A stretch of 44,564 nucleotides of DNA from Coriobacteriales bacterium (GTDB lineage Bacteria > Actinomycetota > Coriobacteriia > Coriobacteriales > JAEZZM01): contig JASBYZ010000002.1 in NCBI GenBank assembly GCA_029983705.1, positions 1 to 44,564 on the forward strand, in the 5' to 3' direction. Under the pieces are notes generated by a model. The model was not told the origin of the DNA. It saw only the letters and a program-made list of their open reading frames with translations, and searched no databases. Made by a program: the position numbers and the translations under genes. Of this stretch, positions 33,471 to 43,793 are shown piece after piece. Every line of letters begins with the position of its first letter. Within the stretch, counting starts at the first letter, position 1.

Positions 33471-34301
33471 ATGGGAGTTAAGCGCGTTAAGCCTACTTCT
33501 CCTGGTAGACGTTTTCAAACGGTTTCAGACTTTGCTGAGATCACTCGTACTACCCCTGAGAAGTCATTGCTTGAGGCACTGCCAAAGAAGGCAGGAAGAA
33601 ACAACAATGGTCGTATTACCACCCGTCATCAGGGAGGCGGCCACAAGCGTCAATACAGAGTTATTGACTTTAAGCGTAACAAAGATGGCGTACCAGCTAA
33701 GGTAGCCAGCATTGAGTACGATCCAAACCGCAGTGCTCGTATCGCCCTGTTGCACTATGCAGATGGTGAGAAGAGATACATCCTTCATCCTAAGGGTCTG
33801 AAGGTTGGAGACATGGTATCAAGCGGATCTGGTTCAGACATCAAGCCAGGTAATGCCCTTGAGTTAAAGGACATTCCTGTTGGTACTACTATCCATGCAG
33901 TAGAGTTCCATCCTGGAAAAGGTGCTGCAATTGCTCGTAGTGCTGGTACTTCAATCCAGCTTATGGGTAAAGAAGGTGGCTATGCAATCTTAAGAATGCC
34001 ATCTTCAGAAATGCGTCGTGTACTAGATACGTGCCGTGCAACCGTTGGTGAAGTTGGAAATGCTGAGCATGCAAACATCACCTTAGGTAAGGCTGGACGC
34101 AGACGTTGGAAGGGCGTTAGACCTACCGTTAGAGGTACTGTTATGAACCCTGTTGACCACCCACACGGTGGTGGTGAGGGTAAGAACAAGACCGCAGGTC
34201 GTCACCCAGTTACCCCTTGGGGTGTTCCAACTAAGGGATACAGAACCCGTAACAAGAAGAAGGCATCAAACCGCCTCATTATCCGTCGTCGTAAGAAGTA
34301 A
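33471..34301 (+). CDS. rplB: 50S ribosomal protein L2
   Basis: 276 residues from ATG 33471 with AAAGGA upstream; this gives the normal [15 protein letters not shown]-terminus. An in-frame TTG at 33438 lies inside the leader and is rejected. '[23 protein letters not shown]' and '[12 protein letters not shown]' are hallmark segments, the latter carrying the conserved His essential near the peptidyl-transferase centre. Confidence 0.99.
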   Translation: MGVKRVKPTSPGRRFQTVSDFAEITRTTPEKSLLEALPKKAGRNNNGRITTRHQGGGHKRQYRVIDFKRNKDGVPAKVASIEYDPNRSARIALLHYADGEKRYILHPKGLKVGDMVSSGSGSDIKPGNALELKDIPVGTTIHAVEFHPGKGAAIARSAGTSIQLMGKEGGYAILRMPSSEMRRVLDTCRATVGEVGNAEHANITLGKAGRRRWKGVRPTVRGTVMNPVDHPHGGGEGKNKTAGRHPVTPWGVPTKGYRTRNKKKASNRLIIRRRKK

Positions 34302-34338
34302 GCAAGCGGCTTACCCGAGTTTTTAGGAGATAAACTTA

Positions 34339-34608
34339 ATGAGCAGAAGTCTCAAAAAAGGGCCTTATGTTGAAACCCGCCTCCTCTCGCGTATCACCGC
34401 GATGAATGAGGCCAATGAGAAAAAGGTCGTAAAAACCTGGTCACGTTCTTCAACTATCTTCCCTGAGATGGTAGGACATACTATCGCAGTTCATGATGGT
34501 AGAAAGCACGTTCCTGTTTATATTACAGAGTCTATGGTAGGTCATAAACTTGGTGAGTTCTCACCATCACATACCTTCCGTGGCCACGCTGCTGATAAGA
34601 AGAAGTAA
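34339..34608 (+). CDS. rpsS: 30S ribosomal protein S19
   Basis: 89 residues; ATG with TAGGAG upstream. '[16 protein letters not shown]', '[24 protein letters not shown]' and '[13 protein letters not shown]' are diagnostic. It sits in the 30S head with S13. Confidence 0.99.
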   Translation: MSRSLKKGPYVETRLLSRITAMNEANEKKVVKTWSRSSTIFPEMVGHTIAVHDGRKHVPVYITESMVGHKLGEFSPSHTFRGHAADKKK

Positions 34609-34624
34609 GAGGGGCTAGGTATAT

Positions 34625-34966
34625 ATGCAATTTAAAGCAGTTGCACGTTACGTACGTGTATCCCCAAGAAAAGCTCGCCTCGTTATTGATGCTATTCGCG
34701 GCAAATCAGTTATTGATGCTCGCGACATCCTTCTTTTTAACGAGCGTGCTATTTCTGAGGTAGTAACTAAAGTATTAAATTCAGCTGCCGCAAACGCTGA
34801 GTCACTTGAGGGCATTCGTGCTGAAGACTTAGTTGTAAACGCAGCTTATGTTGATGAAGGTCCAACTCTTAAAAGAATTAGACCACGCGCTAAGGGTTCT
34901 GCTTCAAGAATCAACAAGCGCACTTCACACATTACGGTTGTTGTAGCACCACGAAAGGAGGCGTAA
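34625..34966 (+). CDS. rplV: 50S ribosomal protein L22
   Basis: 113 residues; ATG after GGGGCTAGG. '[21 protein letters not shown]' and '[26 protein letters not shown]' are conserved; the latter is the tunnel hairpin region associated with macrolide sensitivity. Confidence 0.99.
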   Translation: MQFKAVARYVRVSPRKARLVIDAIRGKSVIDARDILLFNERAISEVVTKVLNSAAANAESLEGIRAEDLVVNAAYVDEGPTLKRIRPRAKGSASRINKRTSHITVVVAPRKEA

Positions 34967-34973
34967 GAATCAC

Positions 34974-35675
34974 ATGGGACAAAAAGTAATTCCTACAGGT
35001 TTTCGCCTTGGTGTAACTGAGGAGTGGCGTTCACAGTGGTTTGCTGGTAAAGGCTACGCTGAAAACCTTAAAAACGACCTTGAGATTCGCAAGTATTTAG
35101 AAAAGCGCCTAAACCGTGCTGCTCTTTCACAAGTGTTAATTGAGCGTGCTGGCGATAAGATCAAGGTTATTATTCAAACTGCACGCCCAGGTATTGTTAT
35201 TGGTAAGAAGGGTTCAGAAATTGAACTCATCAGAAAAGATCTTGAGAAGATTGCCGGTAGCAAGGTAAACACTGAGGTTGTTGAAGTTAAGCGCCCTGAG
35301 CTTGATGCTCGTCTAGTAGCACAAAGCATTGCAGAGCAGCTTGAGGGCCGTGTAGCTTTTAGACGCGCTATGAGAAAAGCAGTTCAGTCTGCTATGAAAT
35401 CAGGCGCAAAAGGTATCAAGATTGAGTGCTCAGGACGTCTTGGCGGCGCTGAGATGAGCCGTCGCGAATGGTACCGTGAAGGCCGCGTGCCTCTACACAC
35501 CCTTCGTGCAAAGATTGATTACGGCAAGTCAACCGCATACACCCAAATGGGTTCATGTGGTGTAAAGGTATGGATTTACTTAGGTGAAGTTCTACCTGGC
35601 CAAAAGATTAAGAACCCAGCACTTGAAGGTTCTTCTCGTCCAGGTAACAGACGTCGCAAGGGAGGACATAAATAA
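34974..35675 (+). CDS. rpsC: 30S ribosomal protein S3
   Basis: 233 residues; ATG 7 bases after rplV, with AAAGGAGG upstream. '[24 protein letters not shown]', the KH-domain loop '[15 protein letters not shown]' and '[28 protein letters not shown]' are diagnostic. It is part of the mRNA entry tunnel. The stop overlaps rplP by one base. Confidence 0.99.
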   Translation: MGQKVIPTGFRLGVTEEWRSQWFAGKGYAENLKNDLEIRKYLEKRLNRAALSQVLIERAGDKIKVIIQTARPGIVIGKKGSEIELIRKDLEKIAGSKVNTEVVEVKRPELDARLVAQSIAEQLEGRVAFRRAMRKAVQSAMKSGAKGIKIECSGRLGGAEMSRREWYREGRVPLHTLRAKIDYGKSTAYTQMGSCGVKVWIYLGEVLPGQKIKNPALEGSSRPGNRRRKGGHK

Positions 35676-36112
35676 TGTTAATGCCTAAGCGCGTAAAGTA
35701 TAGAAAAGTACAACGTGGCTCAATGAAGGGCCGCGCTAAAGGTGGAACTAAGCTTAACTTTGGAGAGTACGGTCTTCAGGCTCAAGAGGCTCGTTGGGTA
35801 ACCAACCGTCAAATTGAGGCTGCACGTATTGCTATGACCAGAAAGATGCGTCGTGGTGGTAACGTTTGGATCTCAATCTTCCCAGATAAGCCAATCACCA
35901 AAAAGCCAGCAGAAACCCGCATGGGTTCTGGTAAAGGTAACCCAGAAGAGTGGGTAGCAGTTGTGAAACCAGGAAGAATCATGTTTGAAATTTCTGGCGT
36001 TTCTGAAGAGCTTGCACGTGAGGCTCTCAGACTTGCTGCTAATAAGCTTCCACTAAAGGTTAAGTTTGTTACCCGCGAGTCCTTAGGACAAACTGATAAG
36101 GATGATGAGTAA
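35675..36112 (+). CDS. rplP: 50S ribosomal protein L16
   Basis: 145 residues; ATG 35675 overlaps the rpsC stop, with GGAGG 9 bases upstream, and gives the usual [11 protein letters not shown] start. '[26 protein letters not shown]' and '[19 protein letters not shown]' are conserved. The stop overlaps rpmC. Confidence 0.99.
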   Translation: MLMPKRVKYRKVQRGSMKGRAKGGTKLNFGEYGLQAQEARWVTNRQIEAARIAMTRKMRRGGNVWISIFPDKPITKKPAETRMGSGKGNPEEWVAVVKPGRIMFEISGVSEELAREALRLAANKLPLKVKFVTRESLGQTDKDDE

Positions 36113-36321
36113 TGAAGTCTTCAGAGATTCGCGAGCTTTCAAACGAAGAGCTTGCTAACAAGTTAAAAGAGGGCAGAGCTGAGTTATTTAACTTACGTTT
36201 TCAAATGGCAACCAGCCAACTTGATAATACTGCTCGTGTAAAGACCGTTAAAAAAGACATTGCACGCATCCAAACTGAGATTCGTGCACGTCAGATCAGC
36301 TCAAACAACGCTGTATCTTAA
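36112..36321 (+). CDS. rpmC: 50S ribosomal protein L29
   Basis: 69 residues; ATG in TAATG with rplP. '[36 protein letters not shown]'-type coiled hairpin is typical (conserved LRFQ). It binds L23 at the tunnel exit. Confidence 0.98.
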   Translation: MKSSEIRELSNEELANKLKEGRAELFNLRFQMATSQLDNTARVKTVKKDIARIQTEIRARQISSNNAVS

Positions 36322-36345
36322 AGTAGATAGTGGAGAAAAGTAAGT

Positions 36346-36609
36346 ATGAGTGATACACAACGTAACTTGCGCAAAGTCCGCCAAGGCGTGGTTGTCTCTA
36401 TATCTGGCGATAAGACTTGCGTTGTAGAGATTAGAGAAAGAAAGCGTCATCCAAAGTACGGAAAGATGATGACCACCACCAAGAAGTTCCATGCACACGA
36501 TGAGAACAATGAGACCGGTGTGGGCGATACCGTTCGCATCATGGAGACTCGTCCTCTCTCAAAGCTTAAGCGCTGGAGACTTCTTGAAATTGTCGAGCGT
36601 GCTAAGTAA
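36346..36609 (+). CDS. rpsQ: 30S ribosomal protein S17
   Basis: 87 residues; ATG after GTGGAGAAAAG. '[21 protein letters not shown]', 'HPKYGKMM' and '[28 protein letters not shown]' are diagnostic of this OB-fold protein. The 50-base gap to rplN shows no notable structure. Confidence 0.98.
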   Translation: MSDTQRNLRKVRQGVVVSISGDKTCVVEIRERKRHPKYGKMMTTTKKFHAHDENNETGVGDTVRIMETRPLSKLKRWRLLEIVERAK

Positions 36610-36659
36610 GTTAGCGCCAGAAAGTTAGTAGATTTTAGAATTAACGGAGGAGAACAGAT

Positions 36660-37028
36660 ATGATACAAATGGAATCCGTTCTTAACGTTGCTGATAACTC
36701 TGGTGCTCGTAAGGTTAAATGCATCAAAGTTATTGGTGGTTCAAAGCGTCGCTATGCAGGCATTGGTGATGTAATCATCTGCGCTGTACGCGAAGCTGCA
36801 CCAAACGGCAACATTAAAAAAGGTGACGTAGTTCGCTGCGTTATTGTACGTACCAAAAAAGAGACACGCCGCAAAGATGGAAGCTATATCCGTTTTGATC
36901 AAAACGCTGCTGTAGTTATTGACGCAAACGGAGCTCCAAAGGGAACTCGTATTTTTGGTCCTGTAGCTCGTGAGCTCAGAGACAAAAAGTACATGAAGAT
37001 CGTTTCTTTGGCACCTGAGACTCTTTAA
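36660..37028 (+). CDS. rplN: 50S ribosomal protein L14
   Basis: 122 residues; ATG with ACGGAGGAG upstream. '[24 protein letters not shown]' and '[30 protein letters not shown]' (in two adjoining blocks) are conserved. It contributes to the 30S-50S bridge B8. Confidence 0.99.
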   Translation: MIQMESVLNVADNSGARKVKCIKVIGGSKRRYAGIGDVIICAVREAAPNGNIKKGDVVRCVIVRTKKETRRKDGSYIRFDQNAAVVIDANGAPKGTRIFGPVARELRDKKYMKIVSLAPETL

Positions 37029-37047
37029 TATAGGAAGTAGGAGATTC

Positions 37048-37365
37048 ATGGCAAAGTTAAACGTAAAAAAAGGCGATAAGGTAAAGGTAATTTCTGGTAA
37101 GGACCTTGGTAAAGAGGGAACTGTACTCAGAGGTGTACCTGAGTCAAATCGCGTTGTTGTAGAAGGCGTTGCTGTTGCTAAAAAGGCTCAGCGCCCAACT
37201 CCAACCAACACCCGCGGTGGCATCATCGAAGTAGAGCAGCCAATTGACGCTTCAAACGTTCAATTAATCTGCCCTGAGTGCGATAAGCCAACTCGCGTTG
37301 GCCATAAGCTTAACGCTGATGGTAAAAAAGTAAGAGTTTGCAAGAAGTGCGGAGCTGAATTTTAA
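37048..37365 (+). CDS. rplX: 50S ribosomal protein L24
   Basis: 105 residues; ATG with GTAGGAG upstream. The KOW motif 'KKGDKVKVISGKDLGKEGTV' and the 'ISPIDASNVQL'-like strand (here QPIDASNVQLICPECDKP) identify L24. Two CX2C pairs near the C-terminus (CPEC, CKKC) suggest a zinc-ribbon end, common in Gram-positive L24. Confidence 0.99.
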   Translation: MAKLNVKKGDKVKVISGKDLGKEGTVLRGVPESNRVVVEGVAVAKKAQRPTPTNTRGGIIEVEQPIDASNVQLICPECDKPTRVGHKLNADGKKVRVCKKCGAEF

Positions 37366-37481
37366 TTCAGCCCCACTTTTGTAATATGGCCCCTTAGTGC
37401 TTGTATAAGTTACTAAGGGGGTCGAGGATTGGAAACCCTCAGACAGTAATCCACCGTACGTTATTTATTAAAGGAGAAAAG
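37366..37481 (+). promoter_or_regulatory. Structured spacer before rplE
   Basis: CCCCTTAGT (37390-37398) pairs perfectly with ACTAAGGGG (37412-37420) over a 13-base loop. A small GAGG/CCTC stem (37424-37427, 37437-37440) follows. No T-run follows the first stem. It may be an RNA element or processing site. Confidence 0.45.
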
Positions 37482-38024
37482 ATGGCACCTCGCCTAAAAG
37501 AAACTTACAAAAATGAAGTTATCAAAAAGCTTCAAGAGCAATTTGGTTACAAGAACATTAATGAAGTACCACGTTTTGAGAAAATAGTTGTAAACATGGG
37601 TGTTGGTGAAGCAGCTACTGACTCAAAGGCTATTGATGGCGCAGTTAATGATTTAAGAATCATCACTGGTCAGCAGCCAATGATTACCAGAGCTCGTAAG
37701 TCAATCGCTAGCTTTAAATTAAGAGCTGGTATGCCAATTGGCGCTAAAGTTACCCTTCGCGGCGATAGAATGTGGGAGTTTTTTGATCGTTTGATCTCAA
37801 CTGCTATCCCACGTATTCGTGATTTCCGTGGAATTTCACCAAAGTCTTTTGACGGACGTGGTAACTATTCAATGGGTGTAACTGATCAAGCAATCTTCCC
37901 TGAGATTGAATTTGACCAGGTAGACAAGGTACGTGGTATGGATATTACCTTCGTAACCACTGCTAAAACCGATGAGGAAGCAAAGGCTTTACTTGAAGCT
38001 TTTAATTTCCCATTTAAGGCATAA
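37482..38024 (+). CDS. rplE: 50S ribosomal protein L5
   Basis: 180 residues from ATG 37482, with AAAGGAG 7 bases upstream. An in-frame TTG-type start at 37401 would cross the hairpin spacer and lengthen the protein beyond the family norm. '[19 protein letters not shown]', '[21 protein letters not shown]' and '[18 protein letters not shown]' are diagnostic. It contacts 5S rRNA and P-site tRNA. Confidence 0.99.
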   Translation: MAPRLKETYKNEVIKKLQEQFGYKNINEVPRFEKIVVNMGVGEAATDSKAIDGAVNDLRIITGQQPMITRARKSIASFKLRAGMPIGAKVTLRGDRMWEFFDRLISTAIPRIRDFRGISPKSFDGRGNYSMGVTDQAIFPEIEFDQVDKVRGMDITFVTTAKTDEEAKALLEAFNFPFKA

Positions 38025-38085
38025 ACCTGTAAAATAAAAACTTCCGGCGCCAATAATGGCGCTTTAGGAATTTTAAGGAGGAAGT

Positions 38086-38271
38086 GTGGCAAAGAAATCG
38101 ATGGTCGCCAAAAGCGATCGCGAAGCAAAATTCTCTACCAGAGAAAACAGCCGCTGCCAAAGATGCGGTCGTCCAAGAGCTGTTTATCGCAAGTTTGGAC
38201 TTTGTAGAGTATGTCTTCGTGAGTTAGCGCTTCGTGGCGAACTTCCAGGTGTCCGCAAGGCAAGCTGGTAG
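38086..38271 (+). CDS. rpsN: 30S ribosomal protein S14, zinc-binding type
   Basis: 61 residues, the short type Z form. GTG start with AAGGAGGA upstream. Four cysteines in two CX2C pairs (C24, C27, C40, C43) form the zinc ribbon. This is the zinc-requiring (C+) version; no zinc-free paralogue is in the window. Confidence 0.99.
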   Translation: MAKKSMVAKSDREAKFSTRENSRCQRCGRPRAVYRKFGLCRVCLRELALRGELPGVRKASW

Positions 38272-38365
38272 GATACAAACTGGAAGACTTGTCTGTAAGG
38301 CATGTGCGTTATGGGCGCACGTGAACCGACAGAGAATTTTCATCTAAAGAACCATAGGAGGAAAA
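38272..38365 (+). promoter_or_regulatory. Structured spacer before rpsH
   Basis: A nested hairpin is visible: TCTGT (38292-38296) / ACAGA (38329-38333) enclosing GTGCG (38304-38308) / CGCAC (38316-38320). There is no T-run, so it is not a terminator. Confidence 0.4.
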
Positions 38366-38767
38366 ATGAGCACAACTGATCCAATAGCGGATATGCTCAC
38401 GCGCATTAGAAATGCGAACACTACAAACAAAAAAGATGTTGCAATGCCTTCAAGTAAAAAGCTTGTAGAAATTGCACGCATCATGAAAGAAGAGGGTTAT
38501 ATCACAGAGTACTCAGTAGAGGACAAGGCTCCTCAAAATGAGCTTGTTATCACCCTTAAGTACGGTTCAAAGCGTAACGAGAAAATCATTCGTGGTATCC
38601 GCCGTATCTCTAAACCAGGTCTAAGAATTTACGCAGGTAAAGATGATTTACCACGCGTTTTAGGCGGCTTAGGTACTGCTATTATCTCTACCTCAAAAGG
38701 TATGATGGCTGATCGCGATGCTAGAACTGCTGGCGTTGGCGGAGAAGTTATCGCCTACATTTGGTAG
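38366..38767 (+). CDS. rpsH: 30S ribosomal protein S8
   Basis: 133 residues; ATG with AGGAGGA upstream. '[18 protein letters not shown]' and C-terminal '[12 protein letters not shown]'-like (here [18 protein letters not shown]) plus 'GGEVIAYIW' are diagnostic. S8 is an assembly protein and in E. coli the spc operon repressor. Confidence 0.99.
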   Translation: MSTTDPIADMLTRIRNANTTNKKDVAMPSSKKLVEIARIMKEEGYITEYSVEDKAPQNELVITLKYGSKRNEKIIRGIRRISKPGLRIYAGKDDLPRVLGGLGTAIISTSKGMMADRDARTAGVGGEVIAYIW

Positions 38768-38798
38768 TTAATCGGGACTTTGAGGAAAGGAGCAAACC

Positions 38799-39335
38799 GT
38801 GTCACGTATCGGTAAGCAACCAATTTCGGTCCCATCAGGGGTCGAGGTAAAAATCGACGGTAATACCGTAAACGTTAAAGGTTCAAAGGGCGAGTTAAGC
38901 CAAACCTTTAGCGATTCATTAAATATCAAACAAGAAGACGGAAGCATTGTTGTTGAAAGAAAAGACGACGAGCGTGAGACCCGTGCACTTCACGGTCTAA
39001 CCCGTTCTCTTATCCACAACATGGTAATTGGTGTTTCAGAGGGCTTTGAAAAGAAGCTTGAGCTTGTTGGTGTTGGTTACAGAGCACAACTTAAAGGTAA
39101 AGATTTAGATCTTTCTTTAGGTTACTCTCATCCAGTAGTTTTCAAGGCTCCAGAAGGCGTTGTATTTGAAGTTCCTTCTGCAACTCAAATCACCATTAAA
39201 GGAATTGACAAGCAGGTTGTAGGTCAACTTGCTGCCGAGATTAGAGAGATTCGCCCACCTGAGCCATATAAGGGCAAGGGTGTTCGCTATGAGGGTGAAT
39301 ACGTACGACGCAAGCTTGGTAAGGCTGCTAAGTAG
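38799..39335 (+). CDS. rplF: 50S ribosomal protein L6
   Basis: 178 residues. GTG start with AAAGGAG upstream. '[17 protein letters not shown]', '[20 protein letters not shown]' and '[16 protein letters not shown]' are conserved. It sits near the GTPase-associated centre. The gap to rplR holds a small GGCATC/GATGCC stem (39361-39378). Confidence 0.99.
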   Translation: MSRIGKQPISVPSGVEVKIDGNTVNVKGSKGELSQTFSDSLNIKQEDGSIVVERKDDERETRALHGLTRSLIHNMVIGVSEGFEKKLELVGVGYRAQLKGKDLDLSLGYSHPVVFKAPEGVVFEVPSATQITIKGIDKQVVGQLAAEIREIRPPEPYKGKGVRYEGEYVRRKLGKAAK

Positions 39336-39395
39336 TTTTTACAACACATCAATTAAGTACGGCATCCTGTTAGATGCCTGAATGAGGAGAATGTA

Positions 39396-39764
39396 ATGAA
39401 CAAGCTAAAAGCGAAAAGAGCGGGACTTAAACGTCGCCAAACTCGCGTTCGCTCTAAAATCAAGGGCACCGCTGAGCGCCCACGTTTGAGCGTAAGCCGC
39501 ACAAACGCACATATTTATGCTCAGCTCATCAACGATCTTGAAGGTACTGTTATTGCACAGGCTTCAACTCTTGATGCAGATGTAAAGTCGCAAATCGCTA
39601 ATGGTTCTAACAAAGAAGCTGCAAAGCTTGTTGGTGAAACCGTTGCAAAGCGTGGATTAGATAAAGGCGTTACTGAGGTTGTATTTGACCGCGGTGGCCG
39701 CATCTATCATGGTCGTGTTAAAGCATTAGCAGATGGCGCCCGTGACGCCGGTCTTAAGTTTTAA
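39396..39764 (+). CDS. rplR: 50S ribosomal protein L18
   Basis: 122 residues; ATG with GAGGAG upstream. '[27 protein letters not shown]' and '[22 protein letters not shown]' (with F for the usual F/Y) are diagnostic. It binds 5S rRNA with L5. Confidence 0.99.
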   Translation: MNKLKAKRAGLKRRQTRVRSKIKGTAERPRLSVSRTNAHIYAQLINDLEGTVIAQASTLDADVKSQIANGSNKEAAKLVGETVAKRGLDKGVTEVVFDRGGRIYHGRVKALADGARDAGLKF

Positions 39765-39776
39765 GAGGAGCTCTAA

Positions 39777-40298
39777 ATGGCAAGACATAATCAAAAAAAT
39801 GCTACCCCAGAGCTTCAGGAACGTGTTGTGTTCATCAATCGTGTTTCTAAGGTTGTTAAGGGTGGTCGTCGTTTCTCACTATCAGCACTCGTTGTTGTTG
39901 GTGACGGCAAAGGTAATGTAGGCGTAGGCATGGGCAAATCTAGCGAAGTACCTATGGCAATTCAAAAGGGTATTGAAGACGCTAAGAAAAACATGTTTGT
40001 TGTGCCTCTCACCGAAGAAGGTACCATTCCTCACGAAGTATTAGGTGAGTATGGTGCAGGTCGTGTACTTATTAAACCTGCTGTACCTGGTACTGGTGTT
40101 ATTGCTGGCGGTCCTATTCGTGCACTCTTTGAGCTTGCAGGAATCAAGGACGTTCTTTCAAAGTCTTTAGGTACTGATAATGCTCTTAACATTGTTAAGG
40201 CTGCAGCTGAAGGCTTAAAAGAGTTATCCAGCCCACAAGAAGTCGCTCAAAGACGCGGCATCACCGTTGGTGAGATGTTTGTTGGGAAGGATAAGTAA
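39777..40298 (+). CDS. rpsE: 30S ribosomal protein S5
   Basis: 173 residues; ATG with AAGAGGAG upstream. '[22 protein letters not shown]', '[19 protein letters not shown]' and '[27 protein letters not shown]' (in adjoining blocks) are conserved. It affects decoding accuracy at the mRNA entry site. Confidence 0.99.
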   Translation: MARHNQKNATPELQERVVFINRVSKVVKGGRRFSLSALVVVGDGKGNVGVGMGKSSEVPMAIQKGIEDAKKNMFVVPLTEEGTIPHEVLGEYGAGRVLIKPAVPGTGVIAGGPIRALFELAGIKDVLSKSLGTDNALNIVKAAAEGLKELSSPQEVAQRRGITVGEMFVGKDK

Positions 40299-40300
40299 TA

Positions 40301-40477
40301 ATGAAGCTTAAAATAACCCAAATTAAAAGCGGCATTGGTCGCAAAGAAGATCAAAAAAGAACTTTAAAGGCTCTTGGTCTTAAAGGCATCAACAGCTCAG
40401 TTGAGCAAGAGGATAGCCCAGCTATCAAAGGTATGCTCTTTAAAATTAAGCACCTTGTTGAAGTAGAAGAACTGTAA
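40301..40477 (+). CDS. rpmD: 50S ribosomal protein L30
   Basis: 58 residues: ATG 40301 two bases after the rpsE stop, TAA at 40475-40477, with GGGAAGGATAAG upstream. The sequence begins [20 protein letters not shown] and has '[14 protein letters not shown]' and '[14 protein letters not shown]', the short bacterial L30 pattern. Its place between rpsE and rplO is canonical. Confidence 0.98.
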   Translation: MKLKITQIKSGIGRKEDQKRTLKALGLKGINSSVEQEDSPAIKGMLFKIKHLVEVEEL

Positions 40478-40486
40478 GGAGTCATC

Positions 40487-40936
40487 ATGCAACTTAAAGA
40501 TTTAAAGCCAGCTGATGGTTCTACTAAAGGCCGTAAAAGAGTAGGCCGTGGACACGGATCAGGTTGGGGAAAGACCGCTGGCCGTGGTATGAATGGTCAG
40601 CTCTCACGTTCTGGTGGTGGAAAGGGATCAGGATTTGAAGGAGGACAGACCGTATTATCAATGCGTCTTCCAAAGCTTCCTGGTTTTAAAAACCACTCAA
40701 GAGTAGAATATGCTCCTGTAAACCTAGATAGACTTAACACCCTCTTTAACGATGGCGACACTGTAGATGCAGAGAGCCTCGTAGAAAAAGGCGTAATCAA
40801 GTCTACTAAGACTCTTGTTAAGGTTTTAGGTAACGGCGAGCTTGAGAAAAAACTTACCGTTAAAGTAGATAAAGTTTCAGCTTCTGCTAAAGAAAAGATT
40901 GAAGCTGCAGGAGGGACGGTTGAAGCCGCGTGCTAA
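40487..40936 (+). CDS. rplO: 50S ribosomal protein L15
   Basis: 149 residues; ATG with AAGGAG upstream. '[21 protein letters not shown]' and '[30 protein letters not shown]' (adjoining blocks) are typical L15. The 3' end overlaps secY by 7 bases. Confidence 0.99.
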   Translation: MQLKDLKPADGSTKGRKRVGRGHGSGWGKTAGRGMNGQLSRSGGGKGSGFEGGQTVLSMRLPKLPGFKNHSRVEYAPVNLDRLNTLFNDGDTVDAESLVEKGVIKSTKTLVKVLGNGELEKKLTVKVDKVSASAKEKIEAAGGTVEAAC

Positions 40937-42219
40937 GTGCATTTGTTAATGCGTTTAAAGTACCGGAGCTTCGCAAGAAAATGCTCTTTACTTTAGGCAT
41001 CATTATCCTTTACAGGATTGGTGCCTATTTGCCTGTTCCAGGAGTTCCATTCCAGGGACTTGCAGAGCAGTTCCAAAATGCTTCTAGTGGAATGGCTAAT
41101 ACAATGGCGCTCCTCAACCTGTTTTCAGGTGGAGCGCTTTCTCAATTATCCATCTTTTCACTAGGAATTATGCCTTACATCACTTCATCCATTATTATGC
41201 AGATGATGCAAGCCGTAGTTCCTTCACTAGGTGCACTTGCAAAAGAGGGCGAAGCCGGTCAGCGCAAGATTACTCAATACACACGCTATCTAACCTTAGG
41301 TCTGTCATTTATTAATGCAGTAGGTTACCTAGCTCTGTTTAAGGGACCTCAATTTGGTCTTACCTTTGCAAATACCGGAGTGCCTTCACTTCTGCAAGAC
41401 TTTGTGATTGTAGGAAGCCAAGTGGTGGGCTCAATGCTTATCATGTGGATGGGAGAACTTATCACCCAGCGCGGTGTTGGCAATGGTATGTCTCTTATCA
41501 TCTTCTCATCAATCATGGCAAGACTTCCTCAAGCAATCTTTGGTTCTGTAGCATTTGAGGCTAATGGTATTATCATGACCATTATTGTTGTTCTCTTAAT
41601 TCTTGCAGTTATTCCAATCATTGTATTTATTGAGCGTGGTCAAAGAAGAATTCCAATTCAATATGCAAAGCGTGTTGTTGGAAGAAAGGTAATGGGTGGA
41701 TCTTCTACCTACTTACCAATTAAGGTTAATACCGCTGGTGTTATCCCTATCATCTTTGCTTCTGCAATTTTGTACTTCCCAGCACAGATTGCTATTTTCT
41801 TTAGTGACGTTCAGTGGTTACAGAGCGTTTCTAATGCAATATCAGCTGGTGTAGTTAACTGGATTTTATCGGTTATCTTGATCGTATTCTTTGCATACTT
41901 CTATACCTCAATGGTATTTAACCCAGAGGATACTGCAGATAACTTAAAGAAGCAGGGTGGATTTATTCCTGGAATTAGACCAGGTGGACAAACGGTTCAA
42001 TACATTAAAAATGTTATTAACCGTATTACGCTTCCAGGCGCAATCTTTATTGCTTTGGTAGCTGTTGTTCCATCTATATTCTTCTTCTTCACAGGTAACC
42101 CTCTTATTAGAGCCTTCGGTGGTACTTCAATCCTCATTATGGTTGGTGTAGCACTTGATACTATGACCAAGGTTGAGTCACAATTGAAGATGCACGACTA
42201 TGAGGGATTCTTTAAGTAG
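40930..42219 (+). CDS. secY: Preprotein translocase subunit SecY
   Basis: 429 residues with about ten membrane helices. GTG start overlapping the rplO stop; the nearest SD (GGAGG) lies about 15 bases upstream, so initiation probably depends on coupling to rplO. '[12 protein letters not shown]', '[23 protein letters not shown]'-type plug segment and '[12 protein letters not shown]' are diagnostic. It forms the SecYEG export channel through which the surface and lipoproteins in this window would pass. Confidence 0.99.
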   Translation: MLSAFVNAFKVPELRKKMLFTLGIIILYRIGAYLPVPGVPFQGLAEQFQNASSGMANTMALLNLFSGGALSQLSIFSLGIMPYITSSIIMQMMQAVVPSLGALAKEGEAGQRKITQYTRYLTLGLSFINAVGYLALFKGPQFGLTFANTGVPSLLQDFVIVGSQVVGSMLIMWMGELITQRGVGNGMSLIIFSSIMARLPQAIFGSVAFEANGIIMTIIVVLLILAVIPIIVFIERGQRRIPIQYAKRVVGRKVMGGSSTYLPIKVNTAGVIPIIFASAILYFPAQIAIFFSDVQWLQSVSNAISAGVVNWILSVILIVFFAYFYTSMVFNPEDTADNLKKQGGFIPGIRPGGQTVQYIKNVINRITLPGAIFIALVAVVPSIFFFFTGNPLIRAFGGTSILIMVGVALDTMTKVESQLKMHDYEGFFK

Positions 42220-42236
42220 GATTGCTAGGTGATTAG

Positions 42237-42860
42237 ATGAACATTGTGTTACTAGGAGCTCCTGGTGCAGGTAAGGGAACTCAGGCTAAGAAACTTGTTT
42301 CTGAGTTTGGTGTAGCACATATCTCTACTGGAGATATTTTACGTGCTGCAGTTAAAAACCAAACTGAGCTTGGTAAGCAAGCTCAAAAGTATATGGATGT
42401 AGGAGACTTAGTTCCTGATCAACTCATCATTGACATGATGAAAGAGCGTCTTAAAGAAGACGATGCTCAAAAGGGATTTATCCTTGACGGTTTTCCTCGC
42501 ACCACCGCTCAAGCAGATGCGCTTAAAGAAATGCTTGATGGTTTAGGCAAGACTTTAGAAGCAGCGCTCCAAATTGAAGTTGATTTTGACACCATCATTA
42601 AACGTTTGAGCTCTCGTAGAACCTGCAGAGACTGTGGCCATATTGGTACTGCCTCTGAAGAAAGCTGCACCGTATGCGGCGGCGAAATGTATCAGCGTGA
42701 TGATGATAAACCTGAGACTATTAAAAATAGACTCGACGTATATGCAAAACAAACTGCTCCACTTATTGATTACTACAAAGATAAAAATCTCTTAGTAACA
42801 GTAAATGGAGACCAAGATGTTGAAGACGTCTACAAGGATGTTAAGGAAGCGATAAAGTAA
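42237..42860 (+). CDS. adk: Adenylate kinase
   Basis: 207 residues; ATG with a modest TAGGTGA upstream. P-loop GAPGAGKGTQ (7-16), 'ISTGDILRAAV', 'DGFPRT' (84-89) and a LID domain with two CX2C pairs (C130, C133, C144, C147) typical of zinc-stabilised Gram-positive enzymes. It interconverts AMP, ADP and ATP. map starts directly after its stop. Confidence 0.99.
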   Translation: MNIVLLGAPGAGKGTQAKKLVSEFGVAHISTGDILRAAVKNQTELGKQAQKYMDVGDLVPDQLIIDMMKERLKEDDAQKGFILDGFPRTTAQADALKEMLDGLGKTLEAALQIEVDFDTIIKRLSSRRTCRDCGHIGTASEESCTVCGGEMYQRDDDKPETIKNRLDVYAKQTAPLIDYYKDKNLLVTVNGDQDVEDVYKDVKEAIK

Positions 42861-43622
42861 TTGATCATCTTAAAAAATCCTGAAGAGATTGAAGAGATGA
42901 AGAAGTGCGGAGAGCTCTCTGCACGTGTGTTGAGAATGGCAGGGGAGATTATTAAGCCAGGTATCTCAACTTTTGACATTGATGAATTTATCGAGCGCAT
43001 CATTCGCATGAATGGCGCGACTCCTTCATTTAAGGGTCTCTACGGATTTCCGGCCTGTGCATGTATCTCAGTAAATGAGGAAGTTGTACACGGAATTCCT
43101 TCAAAGACCAAGATTTTACAAGAAGGAGATATCGTATCTATTGATACGGGTGCTACTGTAGATGGATGGGTAGGAGATAACGCCTGGACATTTGCTGTGG
43201 GAGAAATTGCACCTCGTACCAAAGAGCTTCTTGAAGTGACCGAAGCAAGCATGTGGGCAGGTATTGAGCAGGCTGTTCCTGGAAATCACTTAGGTGATAT
43301 TGGACATGCAGTTCAAAAGGTTGCAGAAGATGCAGGCTTTGGCGTTTTACGTGAGTACACTGGCCACGGAGTTGGCCGCGTTATGCATGAAGATCCTAAC
43401 GTCTTTAACTATGGTAAAAAAGGCCATGGCGTTAAGCTTCAAGCAGGTATGGTTCTTGCAATTGAGCCTATGATTACTCAGGGTTCATACAAGGTAAAGA
43501 CCATGCCAGATCGCTGGACAGTTGTTACTTTAGACAAAAAACCAGCAGCTCACTTTGAGAGAACTATTGCTATTACAAACGATGGCCCAATAGTTCTTAC
43601 AAGCGAAGAGTGGGCTAAATAA
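42861..43622 (+). CDS. map: Type I methionine aminopeptidase
   Basis: 253 residues. TTG start directly after the adk stop, with AAGGA about 13 bases upstream. The pita-bread metal ligands are present: D95, D106, H169, E202 and E233, and H78 matches the catalytic His ('VNEEVVHGIPS'). No N-terminal SH3-binding extension is present. It removes initiator Met from nascent proteins. In many genomes infA and rpmJ follow; here the ribosomal block stops. Confidence 0.98.
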   Translation: MIILKNPEEIEEMKKCGELSARVLRMAGEIIKPGISTFDIDEFIERIIRMNGATPSFKGLYGFPACACISVNEEVVHGIPSKTKILQEGDIVSIDTGATVDGWVGDNAWTFAVGEIAPRTKELLEVTEASMWAGIEQAVPGNHLGDIGHAVQKVAEDAGFGVLREYTGHGVGRVMHEDPNVFNYGKKGHGVKLQAGMVLAIEPMITQGSYKVKTMPDRWTVVTLDKKPAAHFERTIAITNDGPIVLTSEEWAK

Positions 43623-43640
43623 GTTAGCACTCATTATCTA

Positions 43641-43707
43641 AGAGGTAGCTTGTGTGATGCGATAAGAAGCTCCGCTTTGAGCTCTTGTTACATCATGGGT
43701 TACCTCT
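43641..43707 (+). repeat. Long imperfect hairpin after map
   Basis: AGAGGTA (43641-43647) pairs with TACCTCT (43701-43707), and AGCTC (43668-43672) with GAGCT (43679-43683) around a 6-base loop, with imperfect pairing between. About 67 bases in all. No T-run follows directly, although a T-rich stretch begins at 43726. It could be a terminator, a processing signal or a leader RNA for the next gene. Confidence 0.55.
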
Positions 43708-43758
43708 AATACTATCATCTGATATCTTTTATTTTCTAAGATTATCCCTGTACAAAAC

Positions 43759-43793
43759 TATACTTGAGGAGTATAAAAGTCTGAGGTGCAGAC
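43759..43793 (+). promoter_or_regulatory. Two small hairpins before the CytX-like gene
   Basis: TATACT (43759-43764) / AGTATA (43770-43775) with loop TGAGG is followed at once by GTCTG (43779-43783) / CAGAC (43789-43793) with loop AGGTG. They lie just before the SD. I looked for a TPP riboswitch, expected for a thiamine-precursor transporter, and did not find its conserved core. Confidence 0.4.
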
